From the NCBI RefSeq assembly GCF_000147355.1, contig NC_014506.1, positions 992,001 to 1,056,000 of the forward strand: a stretch of DNA of 64,000 bases, in the 5' to 3' direction. A program made the position numbers and the translations under genes. Positions 1 through 10,400 of the stretch are shown piece after piece. This DNA comes from Sulfurimonas autotrophica DSM 16294 (GTDB lineage Bacteria > Campylobacterota > Campylobacteria > Campylobacterales > Sulfurimonadaceae). The notes under the pieces were generated by a model. It saw only the letters and a program-made list of their open reading frames with translations. It did no database searches and had not been told where the DNA came from. Numbering within the stretch: the first letter of the stretch is position 1; each line of letters starts with the position of its first letter.

Positions 1-1476
1 GAAGAGTATGGGAATGTTAAGGGTAAACTTATGTATTTGGAGGTATATAAAGCTCCATTTTATGATAAAGATGGAAATATCATAGGCACTGTGGGAGCAG
101 GCCGTGATATTACACAGTTGAAAAAAATCCAATTTGATTTAGAAAACAGTTTAGAAGAATTAGATACAAAAAGAGATCAATTGGAGTTTCAGGCAAATCA
201 TGATGCTCTGACCGGTTTGCCAAATCGTGTTCTTTTTATGGACAGACTAACGCAAGCAATTAAGTTAGCTAAAAGAGAAAAACAACATGTTGCAGTTCTT
301 TTCTTAGATATAGATGATTTTAAAAAGATAAATGACTCATTGGGACATCATGTAGGGGATGAAATTCTAATTGAAGTAACACAAAGAATGTTACTCAAAA
401 TGCGAAAATCTGACACACTTGCAAGACTTGGTGGTGATGAGTTTTGTATTATAATAAATAATATTAAAGATATAGATGATGTGTCCAAAATTATCGAAAA
501 TGGAATGGAGGTTTTTAGAGATCCATTTATTACTCAGGAGCATACCTTATATATAAGTATAAGTGTTGGTGTATCTTTGTACCCAAATGATGGAAAAGAT
601 GCTATTGCATTATTGAAAAATTCAGATGCTGCAATGTATAAAGCAAAACAAAATACTCGAGATAGATATAGCTTTTATGATGAAGAAATGACAAAAAAAG
701 CATACGAAAGAATTTTTCTTGAAACCGAGATGCGTAAAGCTTTTGAAAAAGATGAATTTGTTGTTTATTTTCAACCGCAGGTCCATGCAAAAACAAAGAT
801 CTTAACAGGTATGGAAGCACTTGTAAGGTGGCAACATCCTGATATGGGATTTATTTATCCTGATAGATTTATTCCTTTGGCAGAATCAACGGGAATGATT
901 ATAAAGCTTGACAGGATAGTGATGAAAAAAGCAATTTCACAATTTTCTCGTTGGAAAAAAAGCGGTCTTGAGCCAAAAAAAGTTTCTATTAATTTGACAA
1001 TGACACAATTGGCAGAAGGAGATTTTTATAAGTTTATAAAAGAGTTGTTAGAATATGAAAATGTTTCGGCAAGTGAAGTGGAATTTGAAATTACTGAAAG
1101 AGAAATTATGGGTAATCCAGATGCATCCATAAAGGCTTTAGAAAAACTTAATGAATTAGGCATATCAGTTGCTATTGATGATTTTGGAACAGGCTATTCA
1201 TCGCTAACTTATTTAAAAAGACTTCCTATTAATAAATTGAAAATTGATAAATCATTCATTGATAATATACCTAAAGATTTATCTGATTCTGCCATAGTAA
1301 AAACTATAATAAATTTATGTGAAAATTTAGAACTGCAAGTGATTGCAGAAGGTGTTGAAGAAGAAAATCAAAATGATTTTTTATTTGAAAATAATTGTGA
1401 AGATATACAAGGTTTTCTTTTTTCTCATCCAATCAATGTAAAAGATATGGAAGAATTTATAAAAAAACATACTTAA
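1..1476 (+). CDS. PAS-GGDEF-EAL cyclic-di-GMP protein, 5' truncated
   Basis: The reading frame is open from base 1, so the gene begins before the window; the ATG at 31 is internal. The first visible residues are the end of a PAS/PAC domain (the GAGRDITQ stretch). A GGDEF domain follows with an intact GGDEF signature near 431-445 and an upstream RxxD inhibitory site (RKSD), so diguanylate cyclase activity with product feedback is possible. The EAL domain starts with EALVRW near 814 and keeps DDFGTGYSS and AEGVE, which is typical of active cyclic-di-GMP phosphodiesterases. Which activity dominates cannot be told from sequence. No membrane segment is visible in the part seen. Confidence 0.93.
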   Translation, partial: EEYGNVKGKLMYLEVYKAPFYDKDGNIIGTVGAGRDITQLKKIQFDLENSLEELDTKRDQLEFQANHDALTGLPNRVLFMDRLTQAIKLAKREKQHVAVLFLDIDDFKKINDSLGHHVGDEILIEVTQRMLLKMRKSDTLARLGGDEFCIIINNIKDIDDVSKIIENGMEVFRDPFITQEHTLYISISVGVSLYPNDGKDAIALLKNSDAAMYKAKQNTRDRYSFYDEEMTKKAYERIFLETEMRKAFEKDEFVVYFQPQVHAKTKILTGMEALVRWQHPDMGFIYPDRFIPLAESTGMIIKLDRIVMKKAISQFSRWKKSGLEPKKVSINLTMTQLAEGDFYKFIKELLEYENVSASEVEFEITEREIMGNPDASIKALEKLNELGISVAIDDFGTGYSSLTYLKRLPINKLKIDKSFIDNIPKDLSDSAIVKTIINLCENLELQVIAEGVEEENQNDFLFENNCEDIQGFLFSHPINVKDMEEFIKKHT

Positions 1477-1485
1477 GGATATAAT

Positions 1486-2748
1486 TTGAATAAACAAGAT
1501 TTCAATGAAGGTCTTCTAGGCTTTTTAGATGCTTCGCCAACACCTTTTCATGCAACAAACAATATGTCGATGATGTTTGAGAATGCCGGATTTATAAAAC
1601 TCAATGAAGTTGATAAATGGGAATTGGAGGCAGGACAAAAGTATTATGTCACCCGTAATGATTCTTCTATTATCGCTTTTACTTACCCTAAAACAGATCT
1701 AAAGTATACAATGGTTGGTGTGCATACAGATTCCCCAAATCTAAAACTAAAACCTAATTCTGTTATAAAAGAGCACGGTGCTGTAAAGTTTGGAGTAGAG
1801 AGCTACGGAGGGCTTCTTTTAAACCCTTGGTTTGACAGAGATTTGTCTTTGGCCGGTCGTGTAAGTTATCTTGATTCTAATGACAGACTTCAAAGCGCTC
1901 TTATTAATGTGCAAAAGCCAATAGCTGTTATTCCATCACTTGCTATTCATTTGGATGACAAAGCGAATAAAGACAGAACTGTCAATAAACAAACCGATAT
2001 CTGTCCAATTTTGACAACAAATGAAGATTTTGATTTTGATGAGTTTATTAAGTGGCAGCTCTCAAATAACGGTATTAATGATGTAAAAGAATTATATGCG
2101 AATGAACTGAGTTTTTATGATACGCAAAAGGCTGCATTTGTAGGCTTACGAGATGATTTTATTGCAAGCGCACGACTTGATAATTTACTCAGTTGTTACA
2201 CAGGTATGCTTAGTATTTGCAGTATTAATGCAGATAAACCGATGCTTTTTATTGCAAGTGATCATGAAGAGGTGGGGAGTGAATCGACAAGCGGGGCAGG
2301 TGGCAGCTTTTTGGAAAATACTCTGCACAGAATGTTTGATGATTATGAAGAGTATATGCAGATGATAAGAGCCTCTTTAATGATTAGTGCGGACAATGCA
2401 CATGCAATTCATCCAAATTACCCTTCAAAACATGACACTAATCATGCGCCATATATAAACAAGGGGGCCGTTATAAAAGTCAACGCAAATCAAAGATATG
2501 CTTCAAACTCAACTACTATTTCGAAGTTTATGAATACGGCTTCATCGCTTCATGAGCCACTGCAAAACTTTGTGACAAGAAGTGATATGGGCTGCGGTTC
2601 TACCATAGGACCAATTACAGCAACAAGAATAGGAATAGACACAATAGATGTAGGCCTGCCAACTTGGGCTATGCACTCTATACGTGAGATTGCAGGGAGT
2701 GATGATGCACACTCTTTATATAAAATACTGATAGGACTTAGGGCCTAA
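1486..2748 (+). CDS. apeB: M18 family metallo-aminopeptidase
   Basis: A cytosolic zinc aminopeptidase of family M18 (aspartyl aminopeptidase/ApeB type) that removes N-terminal residues from peptides. The metal-site motifs are in order: GVHTDSPN (His and Asp ligands), DHEEVGSES (the catalytic Glu pair) and SADNAHAIHPNY near the C-terminus. The length of 420 residues is normal for the family. I chose the TTG at 1486 because AAGGAT lies just before it and the family N-terminus (the LGFLDASPTPFHA region) follows at once. It starts ten bases after the GGDEF-EAL gene, and its stop codon overlaps the flgS start by one base, so it may be cotranscribed with flgS. Confidence 0.92.
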   Translation: MNKQDFNEGLLGFLDASPTPFHATNNMSMMFENAGFIKLNEVDKWELEAGQKYYVTRNDSSIIAFTYPKTDLKYTMVGVHTDSPNLKLKPNSVIKEHGAVKFGVESYGGLLLNPWFDRDLSLAGRVSYLDSNDRLQSALINVQKPIAVIPSLAIHLDDKANKDRTVNKQTDICPILTTNEDFDFDEFIKWQLSNNGINDVKELYANELSFYDTQKAAFVGLRDDFIASARLDNLLSCYTGMLSICSINADKPMLFIASDHEEVGSESTSGAGGSFLENTLHRMFDDYEEYMQMIRASLMISADNAHAIHPNYPSKHDTNHAPYINKGAVIKVNANQRYASNSTTISKFMNTASSLHEPLQNFVTRSDMGCGSTIGPITATRIGIDTIDVGLPTWAMHSIREIAGSDDAHSLYKILIGLRA

Positions 2749-3731
2749 TGGCATCTATTACTCCAGAAGAACTTGATGTTTTAATTCAGCAGACCTATAA
2801 AGTAGAAAACGAGTTTAATGAACTCAAAGCATCCTATGCCCATTTGCAGGATACCGTTGAAAAAGTTGTAGAATTTTTACCTAATGCTATTTGGATTCTC
2901 AACAGCGACAACAGTGTATTTTTACAAAATTCGCATGCAAGAGAGTTATGGGAACTTCTAAAACTTTTACAATATCGTGATGAAGATTATGAAATTAAGT
3001 TTAATGCCCGCTCATACCTTGTAAAAAGTTCTTCATACAAAGATAAAATTATGCTCAGTGCAACAGATATTACAGAGCAAAAACGCAAAGAAAATCTTGC
3101 TACAATGGGGCAGATGGCAGCACATCTCTCTCATGAAATCAGAAATCCTATCGGTGCAATTTCTCTTATGAGTTCGACGTTGAAAAAACGGGTTATTCCT
3201 GAAAATATTCCTATAGTCGAAGAGATACAAAAATCGGTATACAGAATTGATAGAATAATAAAAGCAACTTTGATGTTTTCAAAGGGTGTTGAAGCTCAAA
3301 AACATGAAATTAGTTGGAGTCAGCTCAAAGAGTCCATAGATATGTCTATTACGTATTATGGATATTCTAAAGAGATAAGATTTGACTTTCCAAAAGATAA
3401 TTTTACAATGAATGCAGACAAAGATTTGCTTGAAATGTTGTTTTCAAACTTTATCACCAATGCCATAGATGCTATAGAAGAAGATGATAATGAAGACGGA
3501 CTTGTCGAAATAATATATGACAATGATGAACAATATCACATATTTAAAATTTATGACAGCGGTATAGCAATAGACAATGAAAAAGAGCTTTTTGAAGCAT
3601 TTAAAAGTACAAAAGTAAAAGGAAATGGTTTAGGCCTGGTTCTTTCCCGTCAAATAGCTGAAGCACATGGTGGGAGTGTATGTTTATATACTACTGAAAA
3701 AAAATGTTTTGAAGTAAAAATTAGAATATAA
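2748..3731 (+). CDS. flgS: FlgS-type sensor histidine kinase of the flagellar sigma-54 cascade
   Basis: A soluble histidine kinase without membrane segments: an N-terminal PAS-like region (residues 1-105), a dimerisation/phosphotransfer helix with HLSHEIRNPIG (phospho-acceptor His), and an ATPase domain with N box (FITNAIDAIEE), a degenerate D box (YDSGIAID) and KGNGLGLVLS. The combination of a cytosolic PAS kinase with MAAHLSHEIRNPIG is what I recall of Helicobacter and Campylobacter FlgS, which phosphorylates FlgR to switch on sigma-54 flagellar genes. The flgR partner is not in this window. The assignment is from memory of family features. The immediately downstream sigma-54 promoter fits the same regulon. 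Confidence 0.8.
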   Translation: MASITPEELDVLIQQTYKVENEFNELKASYAHLQDTVEKVVEFLPNAIWILNSDNSVFLQNSHARELWELLKLLQYRDEDYEIKFNARSYLVKSSSYKDKIMLSATDITEQKRKENLATMGQMAAHLSHEIRNPIGAISLMSSTLKKRVIPENIPIVEEIQKSVYRIDRIIKATLMFSKGVEAQKHEISWSQLKESIDMSITYYGYSKEIRFDFPKDNFTMNADKDLLEMLFSNFITNAIDAIEEDDNEDGLVEIIYDNDEQYHIFKIYDSGIAIDNEKELFEAFKSTKVKGNGLGLVLSRQIAEAHGGSVCLYTTEKKCFEVKIRI

Positions 3732-3740
3732 AATATATAA

Positions 3741-3757
3741 TTGGAATAACATTTGCT
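3741..3757 (+). promoter_or_regulatory. Sigma-54 (RpoN) promoter
   Basis: The sequence TTGGAATAACATTTGCT has GG of the -24 element and GC of the -12 element exactly 12 bases apart, as required for RpoN. It also matches the TTGGAA...TTTGCT form known for Campylobacter flagellar genes. It lies 32 bases before the start codon of the small gene at 3789 and just after flgS. Confidence 0.75.
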
Positions 3758-3788
3758 AACATTTAGTTAAATATAAGGGATACACTTT

Positions 3789-4106
3789 ATGATAAAAGAC
3801 AGAGATATTCTAAGTTTACTTGACCATATTAAGATTGATTCAAATACAGTTACTTGTTATTTTAAGTGTTCTCAAACAAATAAGAGTGTTGTGTCTATCG
3901 TGCCATTTGAACCTTATGATGGAAAAATAGAGTTGTCATATAAAGATATTTTACTTCATCCTCTCAAGTCATATAATAGATATTATCACACACCAATTGT
4001 CATTTATGGCAATGAAAATGAAAATACAATAGTCTATAAAGCATTTAAAAAAGTATCCAATAAATTTAGATGGAATGCACAAAATAATAAATATATTTGT
4101 CTTTAG
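3789..4106 (+). CDS. Small hypothetical protein behind a sigma-54 promoter
   Basis: A 105-residue protein I do not recognise. It has no signal peptide or membrane segment, is rich in Lys, Tyr and Asn, and contains two cysteines, at YFKCSQ and the C-terminal YICL. The start ATG is preceded by AAGGGA with suitable spacing. A near-perfect sigma-54 promoter lies directly upstream and the flgS kinase gene is its left neighbour, so a place in the flagellar or motility regulon is a reasonable inference. Nothing in the protein itself shows a function. It reads away from flgS with its own promoter. Confidence 0.7.
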   Translation: MIKDRDILSLLDHIKIDSNTVTCYFKCSQTNKSVVSIVPFEPYDGKIELSYKDILLHPLKSYNRYYHTPIVIYGNENENTIVYKAFKKVSNKFRWNAQNNKYICL

Positions 4107-4158
4107 TCTAATGGTATAAGCTGTATAGAATTTTTATATAATCTATTTTAATTACTTT

Positions 4159-4180
4159 TATCACATAAATATCACATAAG
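4159..4180 (+). promoter_or_regulatory. Two direct repeats of TATCACATAA ahead of a -10 box
   Basis: TATCACATAA occurs twice with a period of 11 bases (4159-4168 and 4170-4179). A consensus -10 element TATAAT follows at 4190-4195, about 86 bases before the cytochrome start. Paired direct repeats one helical turn apart just upstream of a -10 box are typical binding sites for OmpR-type response regulators. The bound regulator is unknown, and no such regulator gene is adjacent. Confidence 0.5.
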
Positions 4181-4280
4181 TAAAATTACTATAATATAAG
4201 TTTTTTTTATTTTTTAATCTTACCTTAAATTACAAAATTTGATACTCAATTTGATTTTAGAAAAGGGGAGATTTGAAACT

Positions 4281-6664
4281 ATGAGAAAAAATAAGATATT
4301 AGTTTCTTTGGTTGCATCAGTTGCATTTATGTCCATAACATCATCTTCTGTTTTAGCTTATGATAAGAACCCACCGTTCAAATTAGATAAGCTCAAGCAG
4401 TATACTGAAGTTGGGGCAGATGGAAAAAAATTAGAGGCTATGAGCCGAAAAATGATTACAATGTTTTTATTAATTATGAACTAGGCATGCATTGTGTTGG
4501 ATTTGAGATGAGTTACTGTTGTGTAATTCCTCCATACAACTCTATTCAGGCACAGGCTGTTGCAGCGGGCGAAAGCGGAAAATTACCTAAGCTATTAAGT
4601 CCTGATGATGATGTAAAACTTTATTATTATACTAGAGACAACTCTTATAGTGAAGGTAATAAAATGAAATACTGGTCTGTAGCAAAAGATGCAGACGGCG
4701 ATGGGCATTTTGACTCTCCGGGTGATAATGTTGCCAATTATGTTTGGACACACCTTTTTATATATAAAGATTTAGAAGGCACAAAACCTGCAGGTGCAAC
4801 AGATAAAGATCGCCTTCGTATAGGACGTCAAATTCCTGTTAACATTGACAGCGGACCTTCTGGAAAACCTCTCTCCGGTGGTTATTTGGAATATGCAGGA
4901 AAAAATGGTGGAAATATTGTCATGACAGATACACTCGTTCCCCCTGTAAAAGATGTTAAATTAGTACTTACTGCTTCTCACCTTTGGGATGCACTCGGCC
5001 TTCCTCTTACTGCTTTTAATGATACAACACGAAAAGGTACTATTCGTTCTGTAACAGAAAAAGATTTCCAACCCTTCCAGTATTCTACAGTTGAAATGCA
5101 TGACAGAACAGGAAAAGGGATGAAAAACTCTTCTGGTATGCCTGTTTCATATTTTGGTACAAACCCTGTAGATATACCAAACTGTTATGCTTGTCACTCA
5201 CGAAACGGTAAGGCAGCACAAATGGCTCGGGATGAAGGGATTAAATATTCTGACAAAGAGTATAAATACTGGAAAAGCTATCCCGATGAGAGTGAATATA
5301 TGGCAAGACTTGCGGAATCTTCTATAAATATTCTTTCATTACATGATAAACATCATGAGACAACATTTTTAAAAGACTATAGAGAGAATGCTTCGGGAAA
5401 TAGACTTGGCTCAACAGGACTTGTAAACTGTGCTGATTGTCATGGTGATAATGTATCAGGTAACTTGCAAGAACCTCGTCCTACTGCAACAGGGTACAAA
5501 GCTGTAAAAGCAATGCCTTTAAGTGAAGCAATTCACGGTTTTCACCTTGGAATGGTTCCTATGCCTGATGGCGGTGGAAGAAGTCAAGCATGTCAGTCAT
5601 GTCACCCGACACACTTTCAGAATCCGAATATGAATGATGACTCTAATCCATTTAGAGTAACAGACAGATACGGTGAAGGAAGATTTTCTAAAGGAGATAT
5701 TAGAAAATCAGGCGGCGGATGTTATGTACGTCGTGATGCGCACTCAAATCCAAATGCGAAACCACCGTTTTTCCTAAATGATTATGGAAAATGGCAATAT
5801 AAAAATGTTTCTATAAAAGATGAACATGGTAAACCTACGAAAGAGTTAAGAGGCTTATACTGTACAAACTGTCATACAAAAGCAGCACAGGCTTTTCAAA
5901 ATTATGATAATATTAAGCATGACAGTACACAGTCAGGTAAAACTCTGAGAAATAAAACACTCAAAGAGATGATTAAAGCAATATCACATGGTGATGCCAA
6001 AGCTTTTGCCGCGATTGCAGATCCTAAAACAACCGGCAATAATGAAGTTATGAAGTATTATACAGAGCACAAATCTGCAACATTGGTGAAAAATGTTGGT
6101 AAAGATGGCAAGTTAGACCTTAAACCTTGGAATCATCCAAAAGGCGGCGCTGTTCCATATGCTGCGGCATCTGGTGGTAATGACTGGTGGTTGGCAGCAT
6201 CTGAGCCGCATTGTGCGGACTGTCATGTTGCTCCGTTTGTAGAGAGTGAAACAGGTGGAAAATACTTTCCGATTGATTTGCCGAATAAATACTCTTTATA
6301 CAGATATTCAAAAGGACACGGAGACATCGCTTGTCAATCTTGTCATGAATCAACACATGGTCTGTACTCTACGAGATATGACGGAAAAGAGCGTTCTGTA
6401 GATGTTACAACTCACGAACAGGCACTTCAGTATTCTCCTGATGGTAAATATGCAGGACCTGTTACATGTTCAGCATGTCATACGGTCAATGATAAAGGTG
6501 TTCCTTTACAGCTTAAAGATACTAAGTATGCAAATGATTATTGGGCTTCTGTTACTTTGGCGCACTTTATGAGAAGTGGAGACCAAAAACTTTCAGTAGA
6601 TGAATTGGTGAAAAAATATCCATATTCTAAATCTACAAATATCGTCAAAAAAGGGTGGAAGTAG
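4281..6664 (+). pseudogene. Multihaem cytochrome c (seven CxxCH), frameshifted near the N-terminus
   Basis: A periplasmic multihaem cytochrome c read in two frames. The start ATG at 4281 follows AGGGGAG and opens a signal peptide (MRKNKILVSLVASVAF..., cleavage near VLA-YD). The frame is lost at the A5 run 4448-4452; adding one A joins it to the second frame as ...NDYNVFINYELGMHC..., giving about 794 residues. Seven canonical haem motifs are visible: CYACH, CADCH, CQSCH, CTNCH, CADCH, CQSCH and CSACH. Two further cysteine sites are unusual: SYCC near the start and GGGCYVRRDAH in the middle, where one Cys is followed six residues later by His. The substrate is unknown. A MORN protein and a ccsBA haem lyase follow directly. 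The break may be a sequencing error, in which case the gene is intact. Confidence 0.82.
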
Positions 6665-6669
6665 TATTT

Positions 6670-7353
6670 ATGAATAAATATATACATTTCATTGTATTTT
6701 TTACATGTATAAGTTCAAGCACATTAAGTGCTGAACTTGTTAAAGAGTATTTTGATAAAACCCATAAAGAGCTAAAAAGCGAAACACATTATATAGACGG
6801 TACGCATACAAAAATAGCTAAAGGAATTAAGGACGGTATAGAAAAAATTTACTATCAATCTGGCGCTTTGGCATATGTTGTTAATTATATAGATGGAAAA
6901 AGAGACGGTATTTTGACATGGTATGACAGAGACGGCAATAAACTCTCAGATGTGAGTTATAAAATGGGACTTATGCATGGACGAGAGACATCATATTATA
7001 AAGATGGAAGCATAAAGCATACTATGACGTATATTGATGACAAAAAAGAAGGCTTTTTAAAAGAGTATTATGATAACGGTATTGTTGCATTACATGTAGA
7101 GTATATTAACAATAAAAAAGAGGGCGTTCAAAAAGAATATACCTACGAAGGCAAATTATACAGCGAAGTTCTTTATAAAAATAATTATAAAGAAGGTTTG
7201 CAAAAATGGTATGATAATAATGGAAAAACAACGAAAACTGAACTATTTAAACATGACATACCGGTCAATGTTATGAAGCAAATTAAAAATAAAAATAAAG
7301 AGGCTAATATTCTAATAAACAATATTGATTTTTCTCCCCAAAAACAAAAATAA
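6670..7353 (+). CDS. Secreted MORN-repeat protein
   Basis: An N-terminal signal peptide (MNKYIHFIVFFTCISSSTLSA) is followed by about seven MORN_2-type repeats of roughly 22 residues, with the recurring pattern YxxGxxxxxxxYxxxKxxGxxxxY (for example YKDGSIKH and KKEGFLKEYYDNG). Such repeats form beta-hairpin scaffolds and are common in proteins annotated as YwqK-like; they have no catalytic role. I chose the ATG at 6670 because GGAAG precedes it and a signal peptide follows. A longer GTG start at 6655 would overlap the cytochrome stop. It sits between the cytochrome and ccsBA genes, so a role in assembling or docking the cytochrome is a guess from position only. Confidence 0.8.
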   Translation: MNKYIHFIVFFTCISSSTLSAELVKEYFDKTHKELKSETHYIDGTHTKIAKGIKDGIEKIYYQSGALAYVVNYIDGKRDGILTWYDRDGNKLSDVSYKMGLMHGRETSYYKDGSIKHTMTYIDDKKEGFLKEYYDNGIVALHVEYINNKKEGVQKEYTYEGKLYSEVLYKNNYKEGLQKWYDNNGKTTKTELFKHDIPVNVMKQIKNKNKEANILINNIDFSPQKQK

Positions 7354-7430
7354 CACTTCTTTAAGTGCTGTTTGACACTCTCTATTATCTTATTCTCAGT
7401 ATAATAATTTTTTTTTAAAAGGCTTAAATA

Positions 7431-10400
7431 ATGAAAAAAATTCTCTCTTTAATTGGTTCAATGCATACTATGGCAATTTTAATGCTTATATTTGCATTTA
7501 CCATAGGGTACGCGACTATAGTTGAAAATGACTATGGAACGATGACTGCAAAAGCAGAAATTTATAATGCGAGATGGTTTGAAGTTTTACTTGGCTTGTT
7601 GGCACTTAATCTTTCATATAATATTTATAAATTCAAGATGTATAAGCTGAGTAAAGCTCCTCTTTTTATATTTCATGTGGCATTTTTAGTCATATTGTTT
7701 GGGGCGGCAGTAACCAGATACTTTGGTTATGAAGGTACTATGCATATTCGTGAAGGAGGCACTTCTTCGTCTATTCTAAGTGCAGATCCATATATGAATG
7801 TGCAGGTGAATGAGGGTAGTGATAAAAAGCAACTCTCTAAAATTTTATATCTTTCTAAAAGAGGCAATAATGATTTTGAAGCATCTTTCAAATTTAAAGA
7901 TAAAAAAGTTGATGTAAAACTTGTAGAGTATATTCCTAATGCTATAGAAACTTTGGTGGAAGATAAAAATGGCAAAGCTATAGCTAAACTCATGATTACA
8001 GGCGGAGGTAAAGGAAAACCTGTAGCTTTGGAAGAGGGCAAGTTTTATAATGCGGGAAATTTTATCTTGGATTTTAATTCAGGTGAAGAGTTTAATAAGC
8101 CTGTTATAGCTATGTATATAAAAGACGGCACGCTGTATATGAAACACAATATGAAACTTTCTTATTTAAAAATGACTGATCGTTCTAAAGGCGATTTAAA
8201 TGCAAATGAGAATGAAATATTCAACAAAAGAGTCTTGTACAGTACTGATTTAGGTGGTTTTGTGCTACGTAACTTTATGCTGCATGCACATAAAAAAGTT
8301 GTTTCAAACCCTAAATCTATATTGAGAGCTTCAGGTGTAGATGCCCTTAAGTTTTTGGTCCGTAGTAGTGATGCGCAAAAAGAAGTGTTGGTATATGCAC
8401 AAAAAGGTCTTCAAGGTATGCCGGCTAATGTAGATATAAACGGTTTACATGTAAGTATTGCTTACGGTTCAAAAGAGATAAAAATTCCGTTTAAAATTAA
8501 GCTTCGTGATTTTCAGTTAGACAGATATCCCGGTTCTATGAGTCCTGCATCGTATGCAAGTGAAGTTGAGCTTATTGATAAAGAGATGGGTATAGATATG
8601 AAATACAGAATATATATGAACCACATTTTAGAGCATAGACATTACAGATTTTTCCAGGCTTCTTATGATATGGATGAAAAAGGAACAGTATTGTCAGTAA
8701 ATCATGATCCGGGAACATTGCCGACTTATATAGGCTATTTTTTATTGGCACTTGGTATGTTTTGGGCACTTTTTTCAAAAAAACACAGATTTGCGAAGCT
8801 CTCGGCAAAAGCAAAAAAAGCAAGTGAATGTAAAATCGTTCCGGCATTGCTTATTGCAGGGTTAGCGTTTGCTGTTACACCGGGAAAGGCTGCCGAGCTT
8901 GATCCGGCGATTAAAACAATACTCTCTTTTGATAAAAATCATGCGCAAAAATTTGGACACTTGGTAGTGCAAGATACAAAAGGACGTATGAAGCCTATAG
9001 ACACGCTCTCTTTGGAAGTGTTGGCAAAAATACACAGAAGTGCTACATTAAAAGTCGGCAAAACAGAGTTAAGCTCAAATCAGGTTCTTCTTGGAATGAT
9101 GATACGTCCTGATATATATAGAGATATAAAACTCATTCAAACAAATGATGAAAAAATAAATGAAGCTATCGGTGTACGAAAAGATGCAAAATATGCTTCT
9201 TTTGCTCAATTCTTTCAAGACCCTGAAGGTATGAGAGGGTATAAAATTTTAAATCTTGTTGATGAAGCTTCAAGAAAGGCACCAAAAGACAGAAATAAAT
9301 TAGACAAAGCTGCTCTAAAAATTGATGAAAAAGTGAATGTTGTATATATGGTTTTTACAGGTTCACTCCTGAAAATTTGGCCTAAACCAAATGATTTAAA
9401 TAACAAATGGTATGCAACAATTGAAGCTTTAAAAACTTTTGATGCCGAGCAGGCTTTAAAAGTCAGAACGATAGCCATAGAGTATTTTACGGCTGTTGAT
9501 GCCGCTCTTTCAAGTGGAGACTGGAGTAAAGCTGATACAGGATTGAAAAAGATAGATGAATATCAAAAGTTTTACGGTTCAGCAGTTTATCCGAGTGAAA
9601 ATAAAATAAAAGCAGAAATTTTTTACAATCACTCAAATATTTTTGAAATTCTTTGGCCATTATATTTTATAATGGGTTTTGTACTGTTGATTTTGAGTTT
9701 TGTAAAAATTTTAAAGCCTAAATTTCAAATGGAAAAAATCACAAAGCTTTCTTTAGGACTTTTAGCCATTTTCTTTATTGTACATACGCTTGGGCTTACT
9801 CTTCGATGGTATATTTCAGGGCATGCACCATGGTCAAATGGTTTTGAGTCAATGACATATATCGCGTGGGCAACAGTTTTGGCAGGATTTATCTTCTCTA
9901 AACAGTCACCGATAACGCTGGCATCCACCTCAATTTTGGCAGGTTTGATTCTGTTTGTAGCACATTTAAGCTGGATGAATCCACAGATTACAAATCTTGT
10001 ACCTGTACTTAATTCTTACTGGCTCAGTATACATGTATCGATGATTACGGCAAGTTACGGCTTTTTAGGGCTTGGCGCTCTGCTTGGATTTATTACTCTG
10101 ATTCTGTTTATAGTGAAAAATGATAAAAATGACAAACAGATATCACTTTCAATTAAAGAGTTGAATGCAATCAATGAAATGAGTTTGATGATAGGGCTCG
10201 TTCTATTGACTGTTGGAAATTTTTTAGGCGGTGTCTGGGCAAATGAATCATGGGGTAGATACTGGGGATGGGATCCAAAAGAGACTTGGGCATTAGTGAC
10301 TATTTTGGTTTATGCCGTTGTTGTACATGTAAGATTTATTAAATCTATCTATAATGATTTTAATTACAGTGTTATTTCACTTTTAGCCTTTACCTCAGTT

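Noticed and set aside
4487-6664. The cytochrome body as an independent gene starting at the ATG in ...GMHC
   Set aside because: No signal peptide or ribosome site is there, while the upstream frame supplies both and joins it by one base.
4281-6664. Identification of the multihaem cytochrome as MccA sulfite reductase
   Set aside because: The CX15CH site and eight-haem layout of MccA are not seen; only the ccsBA neighbourhood is similar.
7371-7405. Sigma-70 promoter TTGACA...TATAAT ahead of ccsBA
   Set aside because: The two boxes are 22 bases apart, too far for a standard promoter; only the -10 box may be real.
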